The position numbers were made by a program, and so were the translations under genes. A model generated the notes under the pieces. The model ran no database searches. It had not been told where the DNA came from and saw nothing but the letters and a program-made list of their open reading frames with translations. Shown one piece after another: positions 46,385-57,076 of a DNA stretch of 64,000 bases. The DNA is from Neobacillus pocheonensis (GTDB lineage: Bacteria > Bacillota > Bacilli > Bacillales > Cytobacillaceae). The stretch lies in assembly GCA_023702235.1 (NCBI GenBank), contig JAMQCR010000001.1:3534001-3598000 (forward strand), written 5' to 3'. Each line of letters starts with the position of its first letter. The stretch's first letter is position 1.

Positions 46385-47629
46385 TCACACTTCTTCTCCA
46401 TTTTTCAATATTGCAGGTGAGCGCTTAAATAGTGGCACTAGGGCAAGTACGCCGAAAATGAATAGCAATGCTGATGTTTCATACATCGTTAGAAGTGAGA
46501 AGCTATTTTTCAGCCAGCCGCTCGTACTCATACTGATGACCATTGTCCCCATAAACATCGGGTTTAAAATCCCGTTTACCCTGCCGATAAAGGCGGCTTC
46601 CGTGTTTTGTAAAATCATTGTATTGATGCCAATGTGAATGCATGGCATAAACAATCCACTAATAAATTGCACCGTCAGTGTCAGCCATAATTGATCAGAA
46701 AGACCGATCACGGATAATCCGATGGCGTTGACTGCCATACCGATAGCAAGCAGAATCTGAGGAGGGGTTTTTTTCGCCAAACCCATCGTAAGTCCTCCAC
46801 CCAAAATCATACCGGCACCAAATGCCGCCATCAGCCACTGCAGCTGTTCCTTTGGCAAGCCCAGCCGCTCCGTAATAATGAATATCGAAAGTGGCTGCGT
46901 CAGACCCAATGCCAAACCAGCTGCCGCAAAACAGCCACCAAGTAAAGTCAACGATTTGCTGTTCCATACATAGCTAAACCCGGCCTTCATTTCATGCATA
47001 AGTGTTGTTTTCTCTTTATCCTCTTCGATTTCTCGGTCAGGAGGAAGCATGAATAGAATTGCCGCAGAAAGTAAGAAGGCGATACCCATGATAGCAATGG
47101 CTGCACTAATGCCATAATGCTGATAAACAAATGTTCCAATAATCGGACCTAGGATCATAAACACAGCAAATATTGTTTGATACATGGACATACCAAGCTG
47201 GATCAGCTCTTCCTTTACATGGAGCTTAAAAAGTTTCATTCCGGAAGGCTGTGAAAACTGCGAGAGTATCGATGAAACAAGTGTAGCGAAGAAAATAACT
47301 TTCCAGCTTCCCAACAAGAGTGTAAGTAAAACAACAAAAATTGACACTGCACTAAGAAAATCACACCAAATCATCGTCCGTTTCGGACGCCACCTGTCAG
47401 CAAAGGCCCCTCCGATAAAAGAAAATAGGAATATCGGTGCAAATTCTGCAACAGAAATGAGCGAGACGGCTACTGGATTTTCATGCGTTTGTTCGATTAC
47501 GTATAACAGGATGGAATAGTTGCGCACCCAAATGCCGATTTGAAGAAAAAACGCTGACAGCAAAATGGTACGGATTACTTGATTACGGAACAGTGCCCCA
47601 ATAGTAATATCTGAATTTGTGTTCGTCAT
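46385..47629 (-). CDS. MFS transporter (MFS_3/enterobactin-exporter-like)
   Basis: I start at MTNTNSDITIGALFRNQ with GGAGG upstream; this gives 414 residues and 12 membrane helices. The loop motif IGGAFADRWRPKRTMIWCD between helices 2 and 3 is typical for the major facilitator superfamily, and RVNGILNPMFMGTM is in the second half. The group exports drugs or siderophores; no siderophore genes are nearby, so the substrate is unknown. The frame is intact. Confidence 0.88.
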   Translation of the reverse strand: MTNTNSDITIGALFRNQVIRTILLSAFFLQIGIWVRNYSILLYVIEQTHENPVAVSLISVAEFAPIFLFSFIGGAFADRWRPKRTMIWCDFLSAVSIFVVLLTLLLGSWKVIFFATLVSSILSQFSQPSGMKLFKLHVKEELIQLGMSMYQTIFAVFMILGPIIGTFVYQHYGISAAIAIMGIAFLLSAAILFMLPPDREIEEDKEKTTLMHEMKAGFSYVWNSKSLTLLGGCFAAAGLALGLTQPLSIFIITERLGLPKEQLQWLMAAFGAGMILGGGLTMGLAKKTPPQILLAIGMAVNAIGLSVIGLSDQLWLTLTVQFISGLFMPCIHIGINTMILQNTEAAFIGRVNGILNPMFMGTMVISMSTSGWLKNSFSLLTMYETSALLFIFGVLALVPLFKRSPAILKNGEEV

Positions 47630-47974
47630 AAAAAAAACCTCCTTATCCATCATTCTGGACAGGAGGCAGGCAAAACAATCACAAAGAGGCATAATATACC
47701 AAATTTTCAGGTAATAGCCTGTTTATTAAAAAAGCCCGCACTAATCCTATCCAGAAATATGTTCGTTTTTTTACGAATTTTTTTCTAAAAATAGGATTAG
47801 TAAATCATTGGCTTAATGGTCACCCTTTCAAATCATCGTCTTTTCATCTTACTTTATTCGATTATAAGATGCAAGGGAAATTTGTAATTTAACGGTAATA
47901 AAGGATAAAAATAGTCAATTTCACCATTCATTCGCAATCCGAATTCCCTATTTCTTTTTCAAATGTGATTCCAT

Positions 47975-48961
<987 letters not shown>

Positions 48962-49191
48962 CTTTTTTCTCCACCTTCAAATTTAACTATTAAACTCCAT
49001 TCCCAGAATTCCCGATAATCGATTTTAAAATATAGCATTTATACCCACTATACAATTAAACCTTTCTTAATTGCAAAAATTCCAAAATATTTAATATTAT
49101 TCCCATTTTGGATTTAAATTCTAACCCGATGGTAGAATTTAATTTTGGGATAATTTAAACTATTACTAGGGAAGTGACTGGGAGGGACTCA

Positions 49192-49480
49192 ATGATGTTA
49201 GAAAAATTCCCGATTTATATGTCTTCGTTTCAGCAAGAAAGAATGATTTGCGTTTATCTTCCTAAAAACTACGCCTATGAAAACAAGAGATATCCAGTAT
49301 TGTAAATGCACGATGGGCAAAATGTTTTTCATGATTTTAAGTAAAAAAGTAACAAATACAAAGTTTGAAATTTTAAACGAGGCCGAACACGACTATTTAT
49401 TTTTCAGAAAAAGAATTCCTGAAATAGTTTCATTTTTATTTTCTGAAAGCAAAGACGTTGCGCAGGAAAAGAATATTTAA
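49192..49480 (+). pseudogene. Esterase (alpha/beta-hydrolase) remnant with internal deletion
   Basis: A good GGAGGG site precedes MMLEKFPIYMSSFQQERM, then ICVYLPKNYAYENKRYPVL, a TAA where a Tyr codon belongs, and MHDGQNVFHDF, the start of a YbbA/enterochelin-esterase-like hydrolase. About 30 bases later the C-terminal end of such an enzyme appears: LNEAEHDYLFFRKRIPEIVS. The middle, with the catalytic Ser and Asp, is gone. It is a dead gene. Confidence 0.7.
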
Positions 49481-49501
49481 CCTTGTCCTACGCTATAAAA
49501 A

Positions 49502-49538
49502 TATACAAAAGCACTGCAATTCGCATTGCTTTTGTATA
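49502..49538. terminator. Bidirectional hairpin between esterase relic and epimerase
   Basis: TATACAAAAGCA and TGCTTTTGTATA form a perfect 12-bp stem with a short loop. Confidence 0.85.
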
Positions 49539-49543
49539 GTAGT

Positions 49544-49963
49544 TCAACTCTGCCCTGGATAATCACAATATTCAATAATCGTACCTTCTGTATCAGCTGG
49601 GTTTAGATAGATTAAACGTCGTCCGTGTTTATTCGTTCGTAATGTCCCCTCTAATATTCGGATGCCTTGTTCCTTCAGTTCATCTAATGCTTGATCCAAA
49701 TTTTCTACCCGATATGCGATATGATGTACACCTTTTCCCTTTTGTTTGATAAAACGTGCAATGGGCGATGTGGTATTGTTGGTTGGGGCTAGCAATTCAA
49801 TCCGTTCTCCATTGACCTCGATAATCGCTACTTCACTTTCCACACCGATTACCTCACTTGTGTAGCAATCTATCAATTTTCCAGATAACACATTCATGTA
49901 AAAATGAATGCTGCTTTCTATATCGCGAACGGCAATTCCTATATGATCAAGTTTTTTATCCAT
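49544..49963 (-). CDS. mce: VOC protein, methylmalonyl-CoA epimerase-like
   Basis: 139 residues. The metal ligands of methylmalonyl-CoA epimerase are at the expected places: LDHIGIAVRDIE (His), VHHIAYRVENLDQAL (His) and GTIIEYCDYPG (Glu). It racemises (2R/2S)-methylmalonyl-CoA in propionate or branched-chain metabolism; no mutase gene is nearby, so the role is inferred from motif only. The start has GGAGATT upstream. Confidence 0.85.
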   Translation of the reverse strand: MDKKLDHIGIAVRDIESSIHFYMNVLSGKLIDCYTSEVIGVESEVAIIEVNGERIELLAPTNNTTSPIARFIKQKGKGVHHIAYRVENLDQALDELKEQGIRILEGTLRTNKHGRRLIYLNPADTEGTIIEYCDYPGQS

Positions 49964-50122
49964 TTCAAATCTCCTAGGTTAAATGATTCCTTTATTTTAG
50001 CATTAATCAAAAACAATTATTATTGATTAGCCTTCATAAACCATTTTACCTTTGGATTGATTGTACAATGCTGTTCTGGAAACGTGGAGGATTTTTCGTT
50101 TATAAGGTAGCTGCTTTGAAAA

Positions 50123-50512
50123 TTACACTACGATTTTAATAATATCCTGGTCAAAACTTTCAGCCCCTTTTGTAAAAGTTAGCTTCGTTTTAAAGCGGTA
50201 CGATATTTTTTCGGAAGAAACAGGCACTGAACGAGGCAGCTGAAAAGTAAATTCAACTTTACTCGATTCCTCAGGGTCAATATGTGTTGTTAACAAAATA
50301 GTAGTCGTATCAATTATTTCTTCGATTCTCTTCACTTTGTCAATTAAGACCAATTGACAATCAATTTGTTTGATTTGCTGTTGGATTGTACCTCCTTTGA
50401 TTAAAAAATAACCTTGAACAGAATCTCCCGGCATATATGTTACCTTTTCAAGGATAAGATCAATTTGTGCTGACCCAATTCCTAAAAGAGACAAATATTT
50501 TCTAAGTATCAA
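50123..50512 (-). CDS. Short Spo0M (SpoOM)-family protein
   Basis: 129 residues, about half the length of B. subtilis Spo0M, and corresponding to the N-terminal arrestin-like domain: LRKYLSLLGIGSAQIDLILE, TYMPGDSVQGYFLIKGG and SSKVEFTFQLPRSVPVSSE. GGAGGTTACC precedes the start, so it looks like a real, short member rather than a truncation. Spo0M is linked to sporulation control and cytoskeleton; the role here is unknown. Confidence 0.75.
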   Translation of the reverse strand: MILRKYLSLLGIGSAQIDLILEKVTYMPGDSVQGYFLIKGGTIQQQIKQIDCQLVLIDKVKRIEEIIDTTTILLTTHIDPEESSKVEFTFQLPRSVPVSSEKISYRFKTKLTFTKGAESFDQDIIKIVV

Positions 50513-50635
50513 TGGGTAACCTCCTAATTTAACTTTTCTGCTGATTTAACATTTATATGGCTTAACATTTTTTTCATCCCTGTACTTTTCAAATTTTACA
50601 AAATGCACTCCTCGCGAATTAGTAAAATTGGCAAC

Positions 50636-50670
50636 AAAAAAACCTTTACCATTATTCGGTAAAGGTTTTA
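50636..50670 (-). terminator. Terminator after phospholipase-like gene
   Basis: AAACCTTTACC pairs with GGTAAAGGTTT, with A and T runs on the two flanks. Confidence 0.85.
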
Positions 50671-50985
50671 AATACTTTTCCTTAATAAAAGAGTATTAAT
50701 AACGCGGCCGCAGGTTAACGATGTTTTCACTTTCATGAATTGATACATTAATGCAGCGTTTCTACCCTTTTGTGTACGCGGGTTCATCTTTCGGCTGAGG
50801 CAATCCATAAATTCATAATCACAGCGACATGGCGCAATCCCTCTGCTAAGGCAGAGGTCATGTCTTTGGCAACAGGCATCAACATCATTAATGGGAGCAC
50901 CCGGTCCGCTACATCCCGGTCCACACCAACGATATCCAGGGAAAATACAGAGAGGGATCGATTTTCTTCTTCGCACTGCCAACAC
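50668..50985 (-). CDS. Phospholipase A2-like protein
   Basis: A 105-residue protein. The calcium loop WCGPGCSGPG and the catalytic helix DACCQRHDLC with the His-Asp pair match the secreted/parvoviral-type phospholipase A2 fold; more Cys follow (CRCDYEFMDCL), which may form disulfides. No signal peptide is evident at the N terminus (MLAVRRRKSIPLCIFPGY), so export is uncertain. It is a free-standing PLA2-type domain. The start has AGGAG upstream. Lipid hydrolysis is inferred from the active site only. Confidence 0.75.
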   Translation of the reverse strand: MLAVRRRKSIPLCIFPGYRWCGPGCSGPGAPINDVDACCQRHDLCLSRGIAPCRCDYEFMDCLSRKMNPRTQKGRNAALMYQFMKVKTSLTCGRVINTLLLRKSI

Positions 50986-51184
50986 ATCTCCTAAAAGTAT
51001 TCTTTCTATATAACTATGAGTAATTTAGGAAAATGCATTGGCCAAAAACCCCCATGCTTGTACACTTTAATCAAGATATCCTGCGACTGAAAATAGAAAG
51101 AATAAAATTAGTTACCAATATTTTGGCAATTAATAGTTTAATGTCATCTATATTGGGTAATTTAAATTAAAAAAGGAAAATTCA

Positions 51185-51604
51185 ATGATAGGACTTATAG
51201 CTGCAATTATCGTATTTAACTTTATTGCTTTTAAGACAAACAAAATACTTACAACGAACCAAATTGTTCATATTTGGGCATTTACAATAGCTTTCCAAAC
51301 CGTTTTTGATGTGTATGTAGAATTTAAATACCATGGGTATTGGTATTTTGCCGAAGAAGTGGATTGATCAGGAGTTCTACCGCATATTTTTTTGGTTCCA
51401 GCTGTTAATATGATATTTCTAAATTGGTATCCCCATAAGAATGCTTTTAATAAAAAAGTTTCCTACCTTACTCTTTTTACTATCGTTATTTTAATATACG
51501 AGGTAGTAACCTTACTTCCAGAACCATGGGGCTACTTCCATTACGGCTGGTGGAAACTATGGTATGCTGCTATTCTTGACCCGATTCTCCTGCTTATAAA
51601 ATAA
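51185..51604 (+). CDS. CBO0543-family membrane protein interrupted by a Trp-to-stop codon
   Basis: The reading from MIGLIAAIIVFNFIAF stops at a TGA (51365-51367) where the family expects Trp (VDW). The same frame continues SGVLPHIFLVPAVNMIFLNW and ends GYFHYGWWKLWYAAILDPIL. The whole is about 139 codons with four membrane helices. The change is a single G-to-A substitution, not an indel. The function of the family is unknown. Confidence 0.75.
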
Positions 51605-51767
51605 TGATTAGAGGATAGCTGAATGGGTTCAAACAGCGACCCAACATTCCTCTTACAACCCCTTTCTGCCTTCAATTATGGGTTCTTAAGGACAAAACAC
51701 TCCCAAGAAACAACCAAAAAGCTACTCTCTAATATCGCAGGAATCAGAACACTCGGAACAGGCGTCA

Positions 51768-52421
51768 TCACAAAGACATGACCCCTTTTTCAACTAAATA
51801 ATTTTCAACCTCTTTAAAATCATCCACGGCAATAAACGGGACCTTTTGTTCACGCAGCAGCTTCTGTAAACCGTTTTTAGCAAAAGTAAGATCTGCCACT
51901 TTTGCAGGATGCGAGTCCGGTTCGCTATCCCCGATAAAATAAACAGTTTCATACTCTTCCTTCAATTTTTGAATTACCTTGGATTTGTCGATTCCGTAAC
52001 GCTCGGAATAATGCCACTGTTTTTTGTCTATGTTCATATGAACATTTTTCTCGTGATAGTAGCCTTCATTTGAAAAAACTTTGACATTTTCAACACCGTA
52101 TTTTTTTAAAAGATGATAAATATAATAGTCCGTTCCAGCACTAAGGATATAAAAATCGGCACCATTTTTTTGTACCTTCTTAATAAAATCAGGTACATAC
52201 TCATCAATTTGGATAGATAGCGTATCTTCAATAATCCTGTTTTCTTCTTGATTGATGGATTTGAAAACAGTGCCTAGGAAGTCTATATCCATTATCTCGC
52301 CTGCTTTCCACTTTTTAAAAAGCTCTCGTCCTTCTGGGAAGTATTTATCGATCATAACAATATAAAAATCCTGTTTTGAAATTGTTCCATCAAAATCGGA
52401 TACGAACGCCCACCTTTTCAC
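51768..52421 (-). CDS. HAD-family phosphatase, MtnX/SerB-like
   Basis: 217 residues with HAD motif I SDFDGTISKQD, motif II in FYILSAGTDYYI and motif III/IV FIGDSEPDSHPAKVADL. The closest remembered type is MtnX (methionine salvage), but no other mtn gene is nearby, and the substrate could be a different phospho-compound. The frame is intact and the gene is monocistronic. Confidence 0.85.
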   Translation of the reverse strand: MKRWAFVSDFDGTISKQDFYIVMIDKYFPEGRELFKKWKAGEIMDIDFLGTVFKSINQEENRIIEDTLSIQIDEYVPDFIKKVQKNGADFYILSAGTDYYIYHLLKKYGVENVKVFSNEGYYHEKNVHMNIDKKQWHYSERYGIDKSKVIQKLKEEYETVYFIGDSEPDSHPAKVADLTFAKNGLQKLLREQKVPFIAVDDFKEVENYLVEKGVMSL

Positions 52422-52584
52422 CTATAAACCCTCCATTGCAACTGTTGTTCATAATATATTGCCCAGAATTGCACAAAATAGCTGTTTCAATAATGACCTT
52501 TTGAAGGATTAACCAACATATTTTTTCCGTGGAAAATCCAAACTAAAAACTGCTGCTCATTCACTACAAAGGGAGTTGGTCTAT

Positions 52585-52995
52585 TTGAAATGGCATATGA
52601 AGCTTTTATCCATGATTCAAAAAAGAGAAGATAAAAAATTAGCCCTAGCAGTTGATACCTCTACTGTCGAAGTGAAATCCGATCTTATTAACAACATTGT
52701 GAAATTATTCGAAACGGTTAAACCAGATACCATACTCGTGCAAGCAGACTTCAAATTACGAAGCATTACCCCAGTAAAAGCTGATACCATCAAATATTAT
52801 ACACACGGAAAGTCTTCCTACACTGATGTACTAGAATGGGCCAAAAATGAACAGATTGATACTTTATTCTATATTACTGATGTAACAGGCTATATTTATG
52901 AAGAAATAAAAAATGTCGATTATGAACTTTACTGGTTAGTTCCCGATGAGTACCTGCCTAAAGTACCATTCGGAAAAGCAATAAAGGTAGCGTAA
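52585..52995 (+). CDS. VWA-like domain of DUF2201-type metallopeptidase protein (C-terminal domain only)
   Basis: From the TTG start at 52585 (GGGAG 9 bases upstream) the product is 136 residues. It has the VWA-like beginning ALAVDTSTVEVKSDLINN, and LFYITDVTGYIYEE. In related proteins this domain follows a metal-binding peptidase part; that part is missing upstream. Either this is a truncated relic with a working start or a stand-alone domain. The function is unknown. Confidence 0.55.
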   Translation: MKWHMKLLSMIQKREDKKLALAVDTSTVEVKSDLINNIVKLFETVKPDTILVQADFKLRSITPVKADTIKYYTHGKSSYTDVLEWAKNEQIDTLFYITDVTGYIYEEIKNVDYELYWLVPDEYLPKVPFGKAIKVA

Positions 52996-53023
52996 CAGCC
53001 ATATCCTAAAGCCAGAAAGATTC

Positions 53024-53053
53024 AAAAAACCGTCTGAATTCCAGACGGTTTTT
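53024..53053. terminator. Bidirectional terminator before the malic enzyme gene end
   Basis: AAAAAACCGTCTG and CAGACGGTTTTT form a stem with a short loop. Confidence 0.9.
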
Positions 53054-53066
53054 AAAACCAATATTT

Positions 53067-54482
53067 CTACACACGCGGTTCTTTACGTGCAACTCCTGTT
53101 TGATTTGCTGCTTTAACAACTGCTTCGCGGACACGTTCTACTACCTTATCATTGAACACACTCGGGATGATGTACGATTCACTTAACTCTTCGTCCGTCA
53201 CAACGGAAGCAATCGCTTGGGCCGCAGCTACCTTCATTTCCTCATTAATTTCTCTTGCGCGGCAATCAAGTGCACCACGGAAAATTCCAGGAAAACAGAG
53301 AACATTATTGATTTGATTCGGAAAATCTGATCGGCCGGTCGCTAACACTCTTACGTATGGCTCGGCGATTTCAGGGTCAATTTCCGGCTGAGGATTGGCC
53401 ATCGCAAACACGATTGGATCCTTTGCCATACTTATAACATCTTCGACTTTTAAAATTCCGGGAGCGGAAACACCAATAAATACGTCTGCCTCGACAATCA
53501 CTTCTGAAAGTGATCCTTTTAGATTATCAGGATTGGTCATTTGGGCATAGGCGTTCCAATGAGGATTTTCATAATGAACATCGCGGTGGATGGCACCCTG
53601 CCTGTCGATCCCAATAATATTCCTAACACCTGCTGAAAGAAGAATTTTTGTACAAGCAATTCCCGCTGCACCTATTCCAGTAAACACAACCTTGATATCT
53701 TCAATTTTTTTGTTAGTGATTCTTAAAGCATTTAAGAGCCCAGCAAGAAGAACAACTGCCGTTCCATGCTGATCATCATGGAAGACTGGGATATCAAGCT
53801 CTTGCCTTAGCCTTTCTTCAATTTCAAAGCATCTCGGTGCTGAAATATCCTCAAGGTTGATTCCCCCAAACGCCGGAGCAATGGCTTTAACGGTCCGAAT
53901 AATTTCTTCTGTATCCTGCGTGTCCAAGCAGATTGGGAAGGAGTCGACATTTGCCAGCTGTTTAAAGAGCATGGCTTTTCCTTCCATCACCGGCATCGCT
54001 GCAGAAGGTCCAATATTACCGAGTCCAAGGACTGCCGTTCCATCCGATATAACAGCAACAGTATTCCGCTTGATTGTCAATGAGTACGCTTTTTCCGGTT
54101 CATCTGCAATGGCGGTACAAACATTCGCTACACCCGGAGTATACACCCTTGCCAAATCCTCCCGGTTCTTAATCTTGGTTTTTAGCGCTGTTTCGATTTT
54201 GCCGCCGATATGCATAAGGAATGTCCGGTCGGAAATTTGCAATACCTTAACACCTTTCAGCTTTGGAAGTAGCTCGCTAATAAGCTCCCTTTGCTTTACT
54301 CCATGAACATTGACCGTGATATCGCGAACCGATTGGGTTCTACTTGATGAAATAACGTCAACTCCGATTATATCTCCTCCTCCAGCGCTGATACAGCTGG
54401 CAATTTCACCAAACGAAAAAACCTCTACATCCAATTGAAGGCGCATAATAATATGTGTGCTTGTACCTGTTCCGATTGACAA
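53067..54482 (-). CDS. NAD-dependent malic enzyme with N-terminal ACT-like domain
   Basis: Oxidative decarboxylation of malate to pyruvate. 471 residues from a TTG start with GGAGGAG upstream. Residues 1-85 are an ACT-like regulatory domain (ITVNVHGVKQRELI); then the catalytic Tyr VYTPGVANVC, the Lys-containing TIKRNTVAVISDGTAVLG, metal-binding VFHDDQHGTAVVLLAG and the nucleotide motif VVFTGIGAAGIACTKIL. It is downstream of a DcuS-type two-component system and a DctA transporter, so malate uptake and breakdown are organised together. Confidence 0.93.
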   Translation of the reverse strand: MSIGTGTSTHIIMRLQLDVEVFSFGEIASCISAGGGDIIGVDVISSSRTQSVRDITVNVHGVKQRELISELLPKLKGVKVLQISDRTFLMHIGGKIETALKTKIKNREDLARVYTPGVANVCTAIADEPEKAYSLTIKRNTVAVISDGTAVLGLGNIGPSAAMPVMEGKAMLFKQLANVDSFPICLDTQDTEEIIRTVKAIAPAFGGINLEDISAPRCFEIEERLRQELDIPVFHDDQHGTAVVLLAGLLNALRITNKKIEDIKVVFTGIGAAGIACTKILLSAGVRNIIGIDRQGAIHRDVHYENPHWNAYAQMTNPDNLKGSLSEVIVEADVFIGVSAPGILKVEDVISMAKDPIVFAMANPQPEIDPEIAEPYVRVLATGRSDFPNQINNVLCFPGIFRGALDCRAREINEEMKVAAAQAIASVVTDEELSESYIIPSVFNDKVVERVREAVVKAANQTGVARKEPRV

Positions 54483-54527
54483 ATTAATCTCCTCCTGTTG
54501 TTTCTGTGTTCATTTTTAAACTAGATC

Positions 54528-56148
54528 TTAACTTCCACCATTAAGCGGATAGGGGATTGTAAGGATGAACCTTGTTCCTTTTCCAGGCAGTGTAAAAAGT
54601 TCCATGTCGCCATGCAGTTTTTCCAAGCTGCGTTTGACTAGAAATAATCCGATTCCACGATCGTTCCCTTTCGTAGAAAATCCTTTTGTAAAAACTTCGT
54701 TTACGATATCATCCTTCATTCCGGGACCATTATCAGCCACCTCGATTAAAAGTTCGTCATCATCGTATTCGAAGTGGATCGACAGCTTTTTGTTCTCTTG
54801 CCCTGTTAGAGCCTCCAAAGCATTATCAACCAAATTCCCTAATACCGTAATTAATTCATGGGTCATTTCTGGACTTACGTGTTCAGGGAGAACACCTTCT
54901 ACTGTGAAGGACGGTTCTACACCGAATTCTCTGGCATAGCTCATTTTCCCGAGAATGAAACCCGCTAAAACGGGGTCTTTTATTTTACTAACGATATAAC
55001 CGACCTCATTTTGAAGATGGTCTGAAATTCGGTCAATATACTCGGCCAGCTTTTCATACCGCTCTAAGTGAACCAGTCCTAAGATAACGTGCAACTTATT
55101 CATGAATTCATGGGACTGAGCTCTTAAGGCTTCCGCATAGAGCTTCACTCCAGTAAGTTCTTCCGCCAACTTATTCATTTCAGTTTTATCACGAAACGTG
55201 GTAATAGCGCCAACAATTTCATTTCCTACACTGATTGGCAGCTGATTCGATAACAAGGTAACCCCAGATAAAACAATTTCTTCGTTAATTCCCGGGCTCC
55301 CTGTCTCCAGCACGTTTTTTAAACGGAGATGTGGTATGTATTCTTCCACTAAGTGCCCGACAGGATTGTCCCTAATCCCCGCTTCTTCAAACAGCCGCAG
55401 GGCTTCACTATTAATAAGAGTAATGCGCGCATCCTGGTCGACCGCCAGAATCCCTTCCTTCGTGGACTGTAGCATCGCACTACGCTCTTCAAGTAATTTT
55501 CCAATCTCGAAGGGTTCAAGTCCAAACATGCTTCTTTTAATTTTTCTTGCTAAAATAATAGCCCCAATTACGCCAACCAGTACGCCAAAAATGACAGCTA
55601 AATAGATGACTTTTCTGCTGTTTCTTACGTCTTGATTGACCTTATCCAGGGAAATTCCTACTGCGACAGCGCCGATTTGCTTGCCATCATTTGAAAGTAT
55701 TGGAGTGAAGGCCTTAAAGAGTATCCTAGCGTACCTTTCGCCGTTGAGATATGTTCATGTCCATGAAGAACAGGACCTTCATCGCCTCCAACAAACCGTT
55801 GGCCAATCTGGCTAGGATTAGGATGTGATTTCCGAATCCCTTTCATATTCATAACCACGATGAATTCGACATTCGTTATTTTGGTCATTTCACTAGTATA
55901 GTTCTGAATGTCCAACTCACTCCGCTGGCCGCTCAGGGCTTCCACTACAATGGGAGAATGGCAGTCATCCTTGCAATATTTAATGCTTTTTCTTCCTGGT
56001 TTTTTTGAGTGTTGTTCCCGACCTCTTCACTGATTAGTAGATCCGTGACAAATAAAGCCAACGCCACAACACTGCAGACCAGTAAGGTAATCGTTGTTTG
56101 AAGACTAAATTGCGGCTTCTTCTTCCACACAGGCTTCCCCTCTTTCAT
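54528..56148 (-). CDS. DcuS/CitA-family sensor kinase for C4-dicarboxylates (two apparent frameshifts)
   Basis: The gene begins MKEGKPVWKKKPQFSLQTTI with a membrane helix (TLLVCSVVALALFVTDLL), then a PAS-like extracellular domain split by indels near 55950 (ARMTAILP to VEALSGQRSELDIQN) and near 55735. The second half of the sensor (ILSNDGKQIGAVAVGI) and the second membrane helix follow in another frame. From 55529 the frame is intact: a cytoplasmic PAS (KEGILAVDQDARITLINSEA), the phosphoacceptor QSHEFMNKLHVILGL, N box NLVDNALEAL and G boxes. About 540 codons. It is paired with the next regulator. Confidence 0.88.
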
Positions 56149-56167
56149 GATGGTTTTTACGGGTGGG

Positions 56168-56851
56168 TTAAAACCTGTACTTATTCATTGGCCGGCCAAC
56201 GGAACCATATTGAACTTCTATGGCTATATCTCCCTTTTTCTCCAAATACTCTAAATAGCGGCGGACCGTTACCCGAGCTAGTCCTGTGCCCACAGCTACT
56301 TCTTCAGAAGAAAGCGGAACAGCTTGTCCTTCTAAAAATTGCAGGATTTGCTGCATGGTCCGGTCGTTTAACCCTTTTGGCAAAAGCTCCTCAAATAATG
56401 CCTCGGATGGGTGTCGCTGGATTCCAGATATCGCATCTAAATCAGCCTGCTCCAATGGCCGATTTTCATTAAACTTTTTGAACGTGTGGCGGTACTGTTC
56501 GAGTGCTGTTTGAAATCGATCAAATCGGAAAGGCTTGACGATATAATCAACCACCCCAGCCCGAAAGATATCTTGGATATGTTCTGGATCCCGATTGGCG
56601 GTGAGTAGAATTACATCCATTGGATAATTTTTTGTCCGAATGTCCTGCAATAGAGAGAGTCCATTCGTGTCTGGCAAAAAATAATCGAGCAGAACGAGGT
56701 CAGGATGTAATTCTTTTATTAACAACATAGCTTCCTTGCCATTGTATGCTTTTCCTGCTAATTCAAAGCCCGGCAGCTTGGAAACAAACTCTGCGTTAAT
56801 CTCCATGACCATCGGATCATCCTCGACAATCATTACGCGGATTGGCTGCAT
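56168..56851 (-). CDS. CitB/DctR-type response regulator
   Basis: 227 residues. The receiver domain has VMIVEDDPMVMEIN (acidic pocket), the Asp in LVLLDYFLPDTNG and the Lys of YIVKPFRFDRF. The C-terminal HTH (PLSSEEVAVGTGLARVTVRRY) is of the citrate/malate-regulator class. It is followed by the kinase gene 19 bases downstream. By analogy with DctR/MalR it would activate the dctA gene upstream and perhaps the malic enzyme. Confidence 0.93.
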   Translation of the reverse strand: MQPIRVMIVEDDPMVMEINAEFVSKLPGFELAGKAYNGKEAMLLIKELHPDLVLLDYFLPDTNGLSLLQDIRTKNYPMDVILLTANRDPEHIQDIFRAGVVDYIVKPFRFDRFQTALEQYRHTFKKFNENRPLEQADLDAISGIQRHPSEALFEELLPKGLNDRTMQQILQFLEGQAVPLSSEEVAVGTGLARVTVRRYLEYLEKKGDIAIEVQYGSVGRPMNKYRF

Positions 56852-57020
56852 GAACGATCTCCTTTAATCGTTTTTCTTTCATTATAGCTTACTTAAATTT
56901 CGATTCATAAAGAAAATTCGTGACTGACGATAGCCTTTAGGAGCCATTTTAAGGTTAAATAGACTTTATGCGTGATAAACAAGTATAAGATGTAAAAATT
57001 TCCCTTTCCTAATAATTCAA

Positions 57021-57050
57021 AGAAACAGCCACGGATTCCGTGGCTGTTCT
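57021..57050 (-). terminator. Terminator of dctA
   Basis: AACAGCCACGG pairs with CCGTGGCTGTT, directly before the C-terminal end of the gene on the minus strand. Confidence 0.85.
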
Positions 57051-57076
57051 CTATACCTTTCTCCTGTCAACGATGG

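Noticed and set aside
51365..51367. TGA recoding as Trp or Sec in the CBO0543-type gene
   Set aside because: Bacillaceae do not read TGA as Trp, no selenocysteine element is seen and the family residue is Trp; a nonsense change or read error is simpler.
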